Of a stretch of DNA of 64,000 bases, positions 7,718 to 16,230 are shown piece by piece (within the stretch, counting starts at the first letter, position 1; every line of letters starts with the position of its first letter). Under the pieces are notes generated by a model. The model saw nothing but the letters and a program-made list of their open reading frames with translations, was not told the origin of the DNA and did no database searches. Source of the stretch: Limnohabitans sp. Rim11 (GTDB lineage: Bacteria; Pseudomonadota; Gammaproteobacteria; Burkholderiales; Burkholderiaceae_C); assembly GCF_001269365.1 (NCBI RefSeq), contig NZ_CXOM01000004.1, positions 62,001 through 126,000 on the forward strand. The letters are read 5' to 3'. A program made the translations under genes and the position numbers.

Positions 7718-9865
7718 ATGACATTCAAATACAAACCAATTTCTTTGGCCTGCGTGGCCTATGCATTGAGTTGCTCCGCTTTTCAGGTGCAGGCTCAAAT
7801 TCAAAACACGCCAAACCAAACGACTGCGAACGACACTGTGGTGGTTTCTGGCTCTAGATCAGAAACCAAACTTTCAGAAACCGCAGCCTCTATTGGTGTG
7901 GTCCGCCGCAGCCAATGGGATGAAGAAAAGCCCAAATCAATTGGCGACATCATTAACCGAATTCCTGGCGTGTTTTGGAACGACTTGGGCAATGAGCAGC
8001 ACAGCATGTCCATCCGCCTACCCATCAGCACCAATGCGGTGTATCAATACCTTGAAGATGGTATTCCAATTCGACCCTTGGGCGTTTTCAATCACAACGC
8101 GTTGAATGAAAACAACATGAATGCCGCTTCGGGTGTTGAGGTTGTAAAAGGTGCTGCATCTTCTTTGTATGGCAGCAATGCTGTGGGGGGTGCCGTCAAC
8201 TTTTTAACCCAGCGCGCCTCTAAAACGCCTACGGGTTATTTGGGCGTTCGTGTCGATGACATTGATGGCTTTACGCGTGTTGACTCAGGCGCTAGCAACA
8301 CTTGGGGCGACTTGGGCTTGCGGTTTTCTCACTACAGTTCGCACCGCCGGAGTCAAAATTGGCAAGAATACAGTGGCGGTAGCAAGGACTCTTTCTCTCT
8401 GCGAACCGATTACAACTTGTCGGCCACATCTTGGATGCGGGCCTCTTTAATTAAGACCGATTTGGACACTGAAACGCCAGGCAGTTTGTTTGAAACAGAC
8501 TATCGCAACACGGTGGGCAAAAGTTTGAACACGTTCACTTGGCGCAAAGACATCACGACGCGCGCCAATGTGGCTTGGGAAGGTGAAACTACAGCAGGAG
8601 GGGTGACTACGCTGACGGCATTTGCGCGCAAAAATGACCATGGCCAGTTGCCTAACTACACCATTTCGGGATGCTCTGGTGCAGTCTGTAAAGGCACTTT
8701 GAACAACAACCATGTTGAGTCATTGGGCCTGGACGTCAAGCACGAACAAAAGTTAAATGGGAACAAAGCCAAGTTGGTCTCGGGCTTGACCATCGATCGC
8801 AGTCAAAACGATTATGTGTCTGACAATTTGGCCATCACTCGCAATACCGCAACGGGTCGTTATGTTTCATACACCCTCAACAGCGTAAACAACCCATTGG
8901 GTGTTCGAAACTACAGCGCCGACATTGCCAACAATGCCGCCTTTGCCCAATTTGAGTTTGTGCCTGTCGACAATTTGCGCATTGTGGCGGGTGGTAGGTA
9001 TGACAGCATTTCGTACGATTTTCAAAACAAGTTAACGCCTGGTGCCAACTTTGGAGCTGCCAACGAGGTCAGAAGTTTCAGTCGATTCACGCCTAAACTG
9101 GGCGGTACCTTTGCGCTGAACACCCGCAACAGTTTGTATGGCAACTTAAGCCAAGGTTTTACACCGCCTGAGGTGAGCCAGTTGTATGGCAAAACCGCAG
9201 TGCCTGATTTGAAACCAGCCATCTATGACAACACCGAGTTGGGTTGGCGTGCTGCTTTGTTGGATGGCAGTCTGAAATTGGATTCAGCCATCTACAGGCT
9301 AGACGGCAAGGACACCATTGTGAGTTACACCCCAGCGGTCGGTGACAGTGGCAACAAAAATGCCGGTCAAACCCGCAGCGAGGGTCTGGAAGTCGCACTG
9401 AATCAAGAAAGTCAATGGGTTGACTGGCGCTTGGGTGCCACTTGGGCCAAGCACACGTATGTGGCCTACAAAGTGAGCGACAAAGCAGGCGCACTTGAAG
9501 ACTACTCAGGCAAAACCATGAAGCAGGCACCATCGCATGCCATCAATGCGGCTGTGACTTACAAGTTTGCACCGGGTGCGCGCGTTGCTTTGAGCATGAT
9601 CAAGCAGGGCAGTTCTTGGATGAACGATGCCAACACGGTGAAATACGAAGGGCACACTTTGTTCAATCTGTATGCCAGCCAAAAGCTTCAAGGTGCTTGG
9701 GAGGTGTGGGGGCAAATTCGCAACCTGACCAACCAGCGTTACTCTGACAGCGCGTCGAGCTCGTATAAGGGAACAGGCACGTATTCCCCCAATACACAAA
9801 ACACCTACCAACTGGGTGCGCCTCGCAGCTTCATGGTGGGCTTGAACAAGTCCTTTGGAACTTGA
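7718..9865 (+). CDS. TonB-dependent outer membrane receptor, probable copper uptake
   Basis: The 715-residue protein has a signal peptide ending SAFQVQAQ, an N-terminal plug domain (VVVSGSRSETKLSETAASIGVV; later GVEVVKGAASSLYGSNAVGGAVNFLT), and a 22-strand barrel region with the usual GFTPPEVSQLYG and NLTNQRYSD blocks. Such receptors import metal complexes across the outer membrane using TonB energy. Position between a copper chaperone and copper-operon partners suggests copper or a copper chelate as the ligand, as for BfrG in Bordetella; the ligand is inferred. The ATG at 7718 starts directly at the signal peptide and is preferred to TTG 7685. The 140 bases before it hold only a weak hairpin at 7576-7594 without a T-run. 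Confidence 0.92.
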   Translation: MTFKYKPISLACVAYALSCSAFQVQAQIQNTPNQTTANDTVVVSGSRSETKLSETAASIGVVRRSQWDEEKPKSIGDIINRIPGVFWNDLGNEQHSMSIRLPISTNAVYQYLEDGIPIRPLGVFNHNALNENNMNAASGVEVVKGAASSLYGSNAVGGAVNFLTQRASKTPTGYLGVRVDDIDGFTRVDSGASNTWGDLGLRFSHYSSHRRSQNWQEYSGGSKDSFSLRTDYNLSATSWMRASLIKTDLDTETPGSLFETDYRNTVGKSLNTFTWRKDITTRANVAWEGETTAGGVTTLTAFARKNDHGQLPNYTISGCSGAVCKGTLNNNHVESLGLDVKHEQKLNGNKAKLVSGLTIDRSQNDYVSDNLAITRNTATGRYVSYTLNSVNNPLGVRNYSADIANNAAFAQFEFVPVDNLRIVAGGRYDSISYDFQNKLTPGANFGAANEVRSFSRFTPKLGGTFALNTRNSLYGNLSQGFTPPEVSQLYGKTAVPDLKPAIYDNTELGWRAALLDGSLKLDSAIYRLDGKDTIVSYTPAVGDSGNKNAGQTRSEGLEVALNQESQWVDWRLGATWAKHTYVAYKVSDKAGALEDYSGKTMKQAPSHAINAAVTYKFAPGARVALSMIKQGSSWMNDANTVKYEGHTLFNLYASQKLQGAWEVWGQIRNLTNQRYSDSASSSYKGTGTYSPNTQNTYQLGAPRSFMVGLNKSFGT

Positions 9866-9917
9866 AGTTGCTTTGAATGTTGAGTGACTTGGTGTGTTTG
9901 ATTTGAAAGGAATTTCA

Positions 9918-11165
9918 ATGCGATTTTTAAAACAATCGGGGTTTGCTTGGATGCTTTGTGGTCTGCTAATTGCAGGCATGGCGACATCGCTTTCTGTTAG
10001 TGCGCAAAACAAACCCATGAAACACGCTCATCGCGCTCAACTGGCCACGGGGGCTGCTTTGGCCCCCGATGGTCGCTTGTGGGTTGTGGGACTGAATGAA
10101 CGCGGTCAATTGTTCACACAGTCTTCACCCGCACAAGCCTTAGGTCAGTGGACAGCACCCGTCGTGCTCAATACCCAACAAGACGAGATTGCCGCAGAAG
10201 GGGAGTCGCGTCCCAAAATGGCCTTTGGCCCTCAAGGCTGGGCCGTAGTGACCTACACGCAACCATTGCCAAAACCTTATACCGGTTTTGTCAGAATGTT
10301 ACGCAGTACAGATGGTGGGCAAACTTTCTCAGCCCCTTTCACAGTACACCAAGATCGTCAAGAAATTACCCATCGTTTCGAATCGATCCTCTTTGATGCG
10401 CAGGGCAACTTGCACACGCTTTGGATTGACAAGCGCGACATGCCGCCCAAAGGGACAGGGCCGAAGTACATTGGCGCAGCCATTTATGGCAATGTTTCCA
10501 AAGATGGCGGCACCACATTTGGCCAAGATTACAAACTGGCCGATCACTCTTGTGAATGTTGCCGCATCGCCATGACCCATACACCCGATGGCAAAGTTGC
10601 CGCTGTGTGGCGTCATGTGTTTGGTGAGCAAACGCGTGACCATGGCTTTGCCTTTTTGCCAGACGCGTCGGCAGTGCCTGCACAGGGTCAAACCAAAATA
10701 CCCGTTCGAAGCACCTTTGACGATTGGCAAATCAATGCGTGTCCTCACCATGGGCCAGGTCTTGCTGTTAACAACGCCAAGGCTACTCAAACGGGTTTTC
10801 ACATGGTTTGGTTTGGCATACGCAAACAAGAGGGACAAGATGTGGCGGGTGTGCGTTATGCACGTTTAAATGACAAGGGTCAGCCCTTGTTGGACACAGT
10901 CAGAGCTTTGCCAGACGCCCGCGCCGAGCATGCCGATGTCATGGCGCACAAACAGCGTGTGGTGGTGGTTTGGCGTGCCAGCGATGGCAGCGCTACAAGC
11001 CTCAAGGCCTGGGTCTCGGATGACGAAGGTCAGAATTTCAGTTTAAAAGTGTTGGGCCAAACAACAGGTCCTAATGATCATCCGCGCATCGTTCAGCGTT
11101 CTGAAAAAATGCTGGTGGTGTGGCGTGATACCAAGGAGATCAAAGTTTATGACGTTTCTCAATAA
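9918..11165 (+). CDS. Exported BNR-repeat (sialidase-fold) beta-propeller protein with Cys/His motifs
   Basis: The 415-residue protein has a signal peptide ending SLSVSAQ and several BNR/Asp-box-like repeats (STDGGQTFS, SKDGGTTFG, SDDEGQNFS), so a six-bladed propeller is likely. It would often be labelled exo-alpha-sialidase, but I see no reason to assign sialidase activity. Two unusual motifs, S-C212-E-C214-C215-R and A-C275-P-H277-H278-G, could form a metal site. The start ATG at 9918 has a good Shine-Dalgarno (GAAAGG). It lies between the receptor and the thioredoxin-like gene, so a periplasmic copper-handling role is the best guess; the exact function is unknown. Confidence 0.85.
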   Translation: MRFLKQSGFAWMLCGLLIAGMATSLSVSAQNKPMKHAHRAQLATGAALAPDGRLWVVGLNERGQLFTQSSPAQALGQWTAPVVLNTQQDEIAAEGESRPKMAFGPQGWAVVTYTQPLPKPYTGFVRMLRSTDGGQTFSAPFTVHQDRQEITHRFESILFDAQGNLHTLWIDKRDMPPKGTGPKYIGAAIYGNVSKDGGTTFGQDYKLADHSCECCRIAMTHTPDGKVAAVWRHVFGEQTRDHGFAFLPDASAVPAQGQTKIPVRSTFDDWQINACPHHGPGLAVNNAKATQTGFHMVWFGIRKQEGQDVAGVRYARLNDKGQPLLDTVRALPDARAEHADVMAHKQRVVVVWRASDGSATSLKAWVSDDEGQNFSLKVLGQTTGPNDHPRIVQRSEKMLVVWRDTKEIKVYDVSQ

Positions 11166-11712
11166 CTCAACTGACAAGCTTGTTCAACGGCTTGGCTTGG
11201 TGATTGGCATTGCTGCCCTTAACCTCATGCTGTGCATGCCGTTGCATGCGCAAAATCACAAACATGAACATTCGCACAATGCCCTCGGCAAGGCTGCCGA
11301 TCAATCTGGCTCAGTCAAATCAACGCTGGTGTTCACAGAAAAAACTTGGGCTCAACTTTTAAAAGATGGCCCCAAGCCAGCAGCTTACTTGTTTACCACC
11401 ACCTATTGCAGCACGTGCCCAGCAGCCTTTGAAGTGCTTCATCAGGCAACGAAAGAACAAAGAAAATCAATCCCACTGATGGCTGTCATGATGGATGCCA
11501 GTGGTGCCAAAGCATTGAGGCATGCCAACCACTTTAAGGGCATGACCAAAATGTATGCCTTCGAAGGATTCGAGCCTGAAATTCGGCAGTCGGTGGACCC
11601 TGCTTGGCCTAACGTCACACCCTATGTGGTGATGATTGATGCCACTGGCAAGCTTCAAAAAGTAATTGGTCCACCCACGCCAGACATGCTCAAGCGATGG
11701 CTGAATTTGTAG
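11149..11712 (+). CDS. Exported thioredoxin-like protein with CxxC, copper operon
   Basis: The 187-residue product has an N-terminal signal sequence ending CMPLHAQ, a His-rich stretch (NHKHEHSHN), then a thioredoxin-like domain with Y-C87-S-T-C90-P and a later cis-Pro-type TPYVVMID strand. The ATG at 11149 overlaps the preceding gene by 17 bases and has AAGGAGA upstream, so the two are translationally coupled. Plausible roles are reducing the cysteines of the copper-binding partners or Cu(II) to Cu(I), comparable to TlpA/Sco proteins acting with PCu(A)C. It is the last gene of the operon. Confidence 0.82.
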   Translation: MTFLNNSTDKLVQRLGLVIGIAALNLMLCMPLHAQNHKHEHSHNALGKAADQSGSVKSTLVFTEKTWAQLLKDGPKPAAYLFTTTYCSTCPAAFEVLHQATKEQRKSIPLMAVMMDASGAKALRHANHFKGMTKMYAFEGFEPEIRQSVDPAWPNVTPYVVMIDATGKLQKVIGPPTPDMLKRWLNL

Positions 11713-11728
11713 AGGAAAGCCAGCTGTT

Positions 11729-12706
11729 TTATTCCGCTTTGATTCCGGCATAAGCAGCCACCCTGGCCCAACGGACGATTTCTGAACGCATGAAATCGGT
11801 GGCTTCTTCAGAGCTTGTAAAGAAGCTTTCAAACCCAAGAGAATCTAATTTCTCCTTCATTTTGGCTTCCTTTCCAGCTTGTGTGAATGCTGCATTGAGT
11901 TTTTTGACAACAGCCGGTGGTGTATTGATAGGTGCATAAACCGCAAACCAGTTGGTGAGTTCTACACCTTTGTAGCCTTGCTCGTTGAGGGTTGGCACTT
12001 GCGGCATCGCTTTATGGCGTTCAGCAGAAGCCACGGCCAAAGCTCTGAGACGACCTTGCTGAATTTGGGGCAGGGCGTTTTGAATGGGGCTGAACATATA
12101 ACTCAGTTGACCGCCAATAAGGTCGTTCATCGCTTGCGATTGACCTTTGTAGGGGATGTGATTCGATTTCAAGCCGACCAGTTGATTGAAAAATTCTGCT
12201 TGCAAGTGTTGAGGGCTTCCCATTCCAGCCGAGCCGTAGTTCATGTCACCATTTTTCGATTTCATGAGCTCCACAAATTCTTTGAGGTTGTTGGCCTTTA
12301 CGGAGGGATGTACCACCAACACCACACCTGTTTGCCCAATCAGGGTAATGGCTTGAAGGTCTTTGACCAAGTCGTAGGGGATTTTTTTATAAACAGCAAC
12401 GTTGGTGGCAATGGTTGCAGGGCTAATTAGAAGTGTATAGCCGTCTGCTTTTGATTTCATGACGTACTCAACACCGATGTTGCCGCCAGCGCCTAATTTG
12501 TTTTCAACCACCAAAGCTTGACCAAGAATCTCGCTCACTTTTTGGCTAAGGTTTCGGGCCAATAAATCGGTACCGCCGCCGGCGGCTACAGGCACCACAA
12601 CTTGAATGGGCTTATTAGGAAAACTTTGGGCGTTTGCTGTCAAGGAGGTCAATCCGATGAAAGCAAGAGCAGAGAGTAATTGACGCAAAGGACGCATAGA
12701 TTTCAT
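11729..12706 (-). CDS. Bug-family periplasmic solute-binding protein (TctC-like)
   Basis: This 325-residue protein has a signal peptide (ending SLTANAQS), then FPNKPIQVVVPVAAGGGTDLLAR, the canonical Bug opening, followed by VVENKLGAGGNIG and IPYKGQSQAMNDLIGGQ. Bug receptors bind carboxylates and related small anions. No tctA/tctB permease genes are near; instead an MFS gene lies 31 bases upstream on the same strand. The ligand cannot be predicted. Confidence 0.93.
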   Translation of the reverse strand: MKSMRPLRQLLSALAFIGLTSLTANAQSFPNKPIQVVVPVAAGGGTDLLARNLSQKVSEILGQALVVENKLGAGGNIGVEYVMKSKADGYTLLISPATIATNVAVYKKIPYDLVKDLQAITLIGQTGVVLVVHPSVKANNLKEFVELMKSKNGDMNYGSAGMGSPQHLQAEFFNQLVGLKSNHIPYKGQSQAMNDLIGGQLSYMFSPIQNALPQIQQGRLRALAVASAERHKAMPQVPTLNEQGYKGVELTNWFAVYAPINTPPAVVKKLNAAFTQAGKEAKMKEKLDSLGFESFFTSSEEATDFMRSEIVRWARVAAYAGIKAE

Positions 12707-12737
12707 GGTAGTTATCCTCAGAAAAGTAAATTGAATC

Positions 12738-13955
12738 TTAAGCCAATTGTGGCTTGATAATCGGTGCTTCTTTGATGGGTAAGTTGATCAAGGCCGCCAT
12801 GGCCGAGAGGGCGATGTCAGCCCACCACATCCATTGGTAGTCGCCGTTGATGGTCAGTGCCAGGCCGCCCAAGTAGGCGCCTAAAAATCCACCGATTTGG
12901 TGAGACAACAAAGTTAGGCCAAACAAAGTGGCCAAGTAACGGACACCAAATAATTTGCCCACAATGGCCGCTGTTGGCGGCACGGTGGCAAGCCAAGTAA
13001 ACCCAAGGCCTAATGCAAATGCATAAAAAGTCCATTCGGTTTTGGGGGCGACCAAGTACAAAGCAATTAAAACGGCGCGCGAGGCATACATGACTGCCAA
13101 CACGTATTTGCTTCGATAGACATTGACGCAAGAGCCGGCATACAAGCTCCCCGCAATATTGGCCAGGCCAATGATGGCCAATGACCAACTGGCCACAGCA
13201 GGCGACAGACCACACAAGCCGACTTCAGTGGGCAAGTGAGTGACTAAAAACGCGATGTGAAAGCCGCAGGTGAAAAAGCCCAAGTGAAGCAGCAAATAGC
13301 TGGGGTTGTGCAAAGCATCAGCCACTGCTTTTTTGAGGCCGCCTTCAGGGTCGGGGGCTTTGACAGGGGCGTGTGTATCGCTGGTGAGTTTGTTCAACAA
13401 CGGGATGGCCAGCAAGGTGACCACCGCCATAGACCACATCGTCCCCATCCAACCAATGCTTTGAATCAGTCTTTGAATGATGGGCGCAAAAACAAATTGA
13501 CCTAAGGAACCACCCGCATTGATGATGCCAGATGCGGCGCCCCGGGACTCGGTGGGCATCCGCTGTGCTGCAGCACCCAATAAAACTGAAAAACTGCAAG
13601 TGCCTGCGCCAATGGCAGACAAAATGCCCATGGTCATGATCAAGCCTGTGCTGCTGCTGATGAAGGGCGTTAAAGCCGTGCCAATGACCAAAATGAAAAT
13701 GCCTGTCAGCAGCACAGGCCGGGGACCATATTTGTCTGCAAAGGCACCTGCTACGGGTTGGATGGCGCCCCAAACAAATTGACCGATGGCCATGGCCAAG
13801 CTGATTGCAACAATGCCCAAACCTGTGTCTGTGTTGAGTGGGCCAACATAGAGGCCCATGGACTGACGCGTGCCCATGGTGATCATGAGAATGGCTGACG
13901 CCATGAGGGTGGTGATCCAAACACCTCGGTGATTCATGCTGGGGAAAAATGCCAT
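12738..13955 (-). CDS. MFS transporter
   Basis: The 405-residue protein is predicted to have 12 membrane helices; the region FADKYGPRPVLL matches the MFS loop 2-3 motif. It resembles oxalate/formate antiporter-like and monocarboxylate MFS proteins that are frequent next to Bug receptors. I start it at the ATG (MAFFPSMNHRG) rather than an upstream in-frame TTG at 13973. The 31-base spacing to the Bug gene suggests one transcript and possibly a shared carboxylate substrate, which is inference. Confidence 0.85.
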   Translation of the reverse strand: MAFFPSMNHRGVWITTLMASAILMITMGTRQSMGLYVGPLNTDTGLGIVAISLAMAIGQFVWGAIQPVAGAFADKYGPRPVLLTGIFILVIGTALTPFISSSTGLIMTMGILSAIGAGTCSFSVLLGAAAQRMPTESRGAASGIINAGGSLGQFVFAPIIQRLIQSIGWMGTMWSMAVVTLLAIPLLNKLTSDTHAPVKAPDPEGGLKKAVADALHNPSYLLLHLGFFTCGFHIAFLVTHLPTEVGLCGLSPAVASWSLAIIGLANIAGSLYAGSCVNVYRSKYVLAVMYASRAVLIALYLVAPKTEWTFYAFALGLGFTWLATVPPTAAIVGKLFGVRYLATLFGLTLLSHQIGGFLGAYLGGLALTINGDYQWMWWADIALSAMAALINLPIKEAPIIKPQLA

Positions 13956-14024
13956 GGCGAAAATGCTTTGCAAACAAATAGACCGATTGATCTTAGCTGA
14001 TCATTGAATATGCTGCTTGCAATG

Positions 14025-14059
14025 AAAAAGCCAGCGCTTCACAGATGTGAAACGCTGGC
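14025..14059 (-). terminator. Intrinsic terminator of the small exported protein gene
   Basis: A long hairpin at 14030-14059 (GCCAGCG arm, one C/A mismatch, then TTCACA/TGTGAA) is followed, on the minus strand, by TTTTT at 14029-14025. It lies just past the stop of the leftward gene ending at 14075. Confidence 0.88.
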
Positions 14060-14074
14060 AGTAGAGCCAGTGAA

Positions 14075-14272
14075 TTACTTCTTGGCTGTTTCTTTGGTGG
14101 CTTCTTTAGCTACTTCTTTGGTCGCTTTATCTGCTTTTTTGGCTTCAGGCTTTGCCTCTGCTTTGACCTCAGCTTTTGCGGGGGCCGCTGCGGCAGCGGG
14201 TGCTGCTGGCGTTGTAGCGAATGCGGCTGCTGAGAATGCGCCGATGATCAAGGTAGCGAGAAGTTTAGTCAT
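14075..14272 (-). CDS. Small alanine/lysine-rich exported protein
   Basis: A 65-residue product with a clear signal peptide (MTKLLATLIIGAFSAAAFA) and a mature part made almost only of Ala, Lys, Glu, Pro and Thr, with repeated KxEAKPEAK/KEVAKEATKE units. It has a GGAAA Shine-Dalgarno and its own terminator, which supports it as a real single gene. Similar small AK-rich periplasmic proteins are common in Burkholderiales, with no known function. The mature part is likely an extended or helical polycation. Confidence 0.8.
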   Translation of the reverse strand: MTKLLATLIIGAFSAAAFATTPAAPAAAAAPAKAEVKAEAKPEAKKADKATKEVAKEATKETAKK

Positions 14273-14344
14273 GATGTTTCCTTCATGTTGTTTGAAAACT
14301 CCACCGATCGGGAGTGATCATTCAACGGCATGGGAGACACACTT

Positions 14345-14376
14345 GTTGACCTAAATATTTAATTATTTTTGTCAAC
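14345..14376 (-). promoter_or_regulatory. AT-rich promoter-like region with GTTGAC/GTCAAC arms
   Basis: On the minus strand a perfect -35 hexamer (TTGACA, at 14375-14370) precedes an AT-only tract. The 6-bp arms GTTGAC and GTCAAC form an inverted repeat spaced by 20 bases. No convincing -10 at the proper spacing was found, so this is only a candidate promoter or operator for the small exported protein. Confidence 0.3.
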
Positions 14377-14437
14377 TTTAAACAGGCATCAACGTTGATA
14401 TCGACGCATTTCAAGATGCATTCAAAGCCGATTCGAT

Positions 14438-15568
14438 TCAAATTGTTTTGATTTCTTTGGCCGATATTTGATACTTGAAATCATCAGGCGCATAAGAATC
14501 AAGACGACCTTCATTGTTTTCGGCTGTGGGGTACATGAAGAAACCAATCCGATCCCCTTTGCTGTTGGGCAAAGTCAAATCGTGCGCCGTATTGAAAGCA
14601 ACCCAATTGCCTTCCCAACCACCAAACAAGGTGTTGTAGACAGGCTTGACGACTGGGTGCTCTGTGGTCTTGAGCCATTCGGGGGTCTCTAGACGCATGA
14701 CCTTGGCCACGTCGGCTGGGTCCATGGCCATCCAACCTTGGCCTTTGACATAAGCCTCAGCGCGGCAGTGTTGCGCGCCTTTTAAACTGGCAGAGTTGCC
14801 CGAAAGTTCTTTATAGCCAAATGCTGAAGGTGCCAAGCGCAAGCCATACACGTCGCGTGCAGGAATGCCGACAGATCGGCACAGGCCGACAAACAAAGCG
14901 TTGATGTCTGCACACTTGCCGCCCAAGTTGCCGGTCTCTAGCATCGTTTTGATATCGCCTTCGCCGCAGCCGCGAACTTTGGGCTCACGCCAAGCATTTG
15001 AAACCACCCAATCGTAAATGGCACGCACTTTTTCAAGATCAGTTTTAGCACCTTGAATGGCTTTTTGGGCGGTGGTTCTGACAATGCCATCGGTGGGCAA
15101 AAATTGAGTCGCCCGCGTGAAATACTGAAGCGTGCTGGCGTCTTCTGCTGCAGCAGGTTTTTGACCCTCCGCAATGGGCGCGCGGTTTTGCGTTTGCACG
15201 CGGCTTGTGATTTCAACGTAAGGCTTTTCGATGTTTTCTGCAAATTCGGCATACAACATTTGGACGCCTTGTAGGCCGTCGCTGCGCAGGCGGGTGATGC
15301 CATTGCTGGTGAACGAGCTGGCTTCAGATTTTTGCCATGATGTATTGACGCTGGGCACGGGCAACCAAACGCGTGTGATGCCATTGGCCTTCGGAATGTC
15401 AACGCGCGTGGTGACTTCAAAGCTGCGCCATTGGCCTGGCTGTGGCGAGAAGGTGCGAGCTGCTGTTGGGGTTGAGGGTGTTTGAGCGGAAGCTGGGTGC
15501 CAAGGTGCCAACGAAAGAGCACCAATAGACGCAGCACCCTTGAGAAGGGAGCGACGAGCGGGGGTCAT
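14438..15568 (-). CDS. Tat-exported transglutaminase-like domain protein
   Basis: The 376-residue protein has a twin-arginine signal (ARRSLLKGAASIGALSLAPW). The central transglutaminase-like fold shows the catalytic Cys in GGKCADINALFVGLCRSVG (near residue 218), followed by HCRAEAYVKGQGW and MDPADV, which supply the His and Asp of the triad. Such exported papain-like enzymes act as proteases or amide-modifying enzymes; the substrate is unknown. It is an isolated leftward gene. Confidence 0.9.
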   Translation of the reverse strand: MTPARRSLLKGAASIGALSLAPWHPASAQTPSTPTAARTFSPQPGQWRSFEVTTRVDIPKANGITRVWLPVPSVNTSWQKSEASSFTSNGITRLRSDGLQGVQMLYAEFAENIEKPYVEITSRVQTQNRAPIAEGQKPAAAEDASTLQYFTRATQFLPTDGIVRTTAQKAIQGAKTDLEKVRAIYDWVVSNAWREPKVRGCGEGDIKTMLETGNLGGKCADINALFVGLCRSVGIPARDVYGLRLAPSAFGYKELSGNSASLKGAQHCRAEAYVKGQGWMAMDPADVAKVMRLETPEWLKTTEHPVVKPVYNTLFGGWEGNWVAFNTAHDLTLPNSKGDRIGFFMYPTAENNEGRLDSYAPDDFKYQISAKEIKTI

Positions 15569-15704
15569 GAAGAGATCTCCGAAATAAAGTTAAACCTGTC
15601 GGCACATACGAGGTTTATTGTTCAGTTCAAGTTGTCTTGAATGACTAAAACCAATGCCCCGAAGGCAGGTTATTGAAAAGCAAAATCGCCTTTCAACCTC
15701 TCGA

Positions 15705-16217
15705 TTATCGCAGGCTGTTAACCCAGGCCTGCGGTTCGGCCGATGTCCAATCAACTTCACCCATCACTCGCCACTTAATTTGACCTTGGGTGTCCAAGAG
15801 CAGGGTGGTGGGGTAAACCTTGACGCCAAACTTTTGAGCCCACTCGCCCTGGGTGTCAGAAATCAAAGGCAGATTAATTTGATTGTTTTGCATGAACCTT
15901 TGGGCCCGGCTGGAAGGCTCTTTGACGTTGATGGTCAGCACCAGAACTTGCTCTGGGTTTTGCAAGTCAGAAAAAATCTGCAATGAAGGAAGCTCTTCTT
16001 TGCAGGGAGCGCACCAAGTCGCCCAGAAGTTCAAAACCACTTTTTTGCCACGCAAGGACTCGGCTTTGTATTCGCGGCCATTGACATCTTTGAACAAGAT
16101 AGGCGGCGTTTTTTGAGCGCTGGGCCAAGGTGTTTTTTCATACTGGCCATGGGCCAGTCCAAGGCATGAAAGGCTGAAGAGCAAGCCCCAAATGATTCGA
16201 AGATAAATTCGGAACAT
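15705..16217 (-). CDS. TlpA-family exported thioredoxin-like reductase
   Basis: The 170-residue protein has an N-terminal signal/anchor (residues 5-24) and the thioredoxin site W68-C69-A-P-C72-K, with the GKKVVLNFWATWC strand and a VYPTTLLLD cis-Pro strand. TlpA/ResA/DsbE-like proteins reduce periplasmic disulfides, often for cytochrome c or CuA maturation. It lies 13 bases downstream of mnmH on the same strand, so it may be co-transcribed, although no functional tie is evident. Confidence 0.92.
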   Translation of the reverse strand: MFRIYLRIIWGLLFSLSCLGLAHGQYEKTPWPSAQKTPPILFKDVNGREYKAESLRGKKVVLNFWATWCAPCKEELPSLQIFSDLQNPEQVLVLTINVKEPSSRAQRFMQNNQINLPLISDTQGEWAQKFGVKVYPTTLLLDTQGQIKWRVMGEVDWTSAEPQAWVNSLR

Positions 16218-16230
16218 ATTAGAGGCGGCT

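Noticed and set aside
9918..11165. Assignment as a true sialidase
   Set aside because: BNR repeats alone do not show sialidase activity; no FRIP motif or catalytic set is seen and the copper-operon context points elsewhere.
13985..14010. TGATC repeats near the MFS start as an FNR site
   Set aside because: The spacing and symmetry do not match TTGAT-N4-ATCAA.
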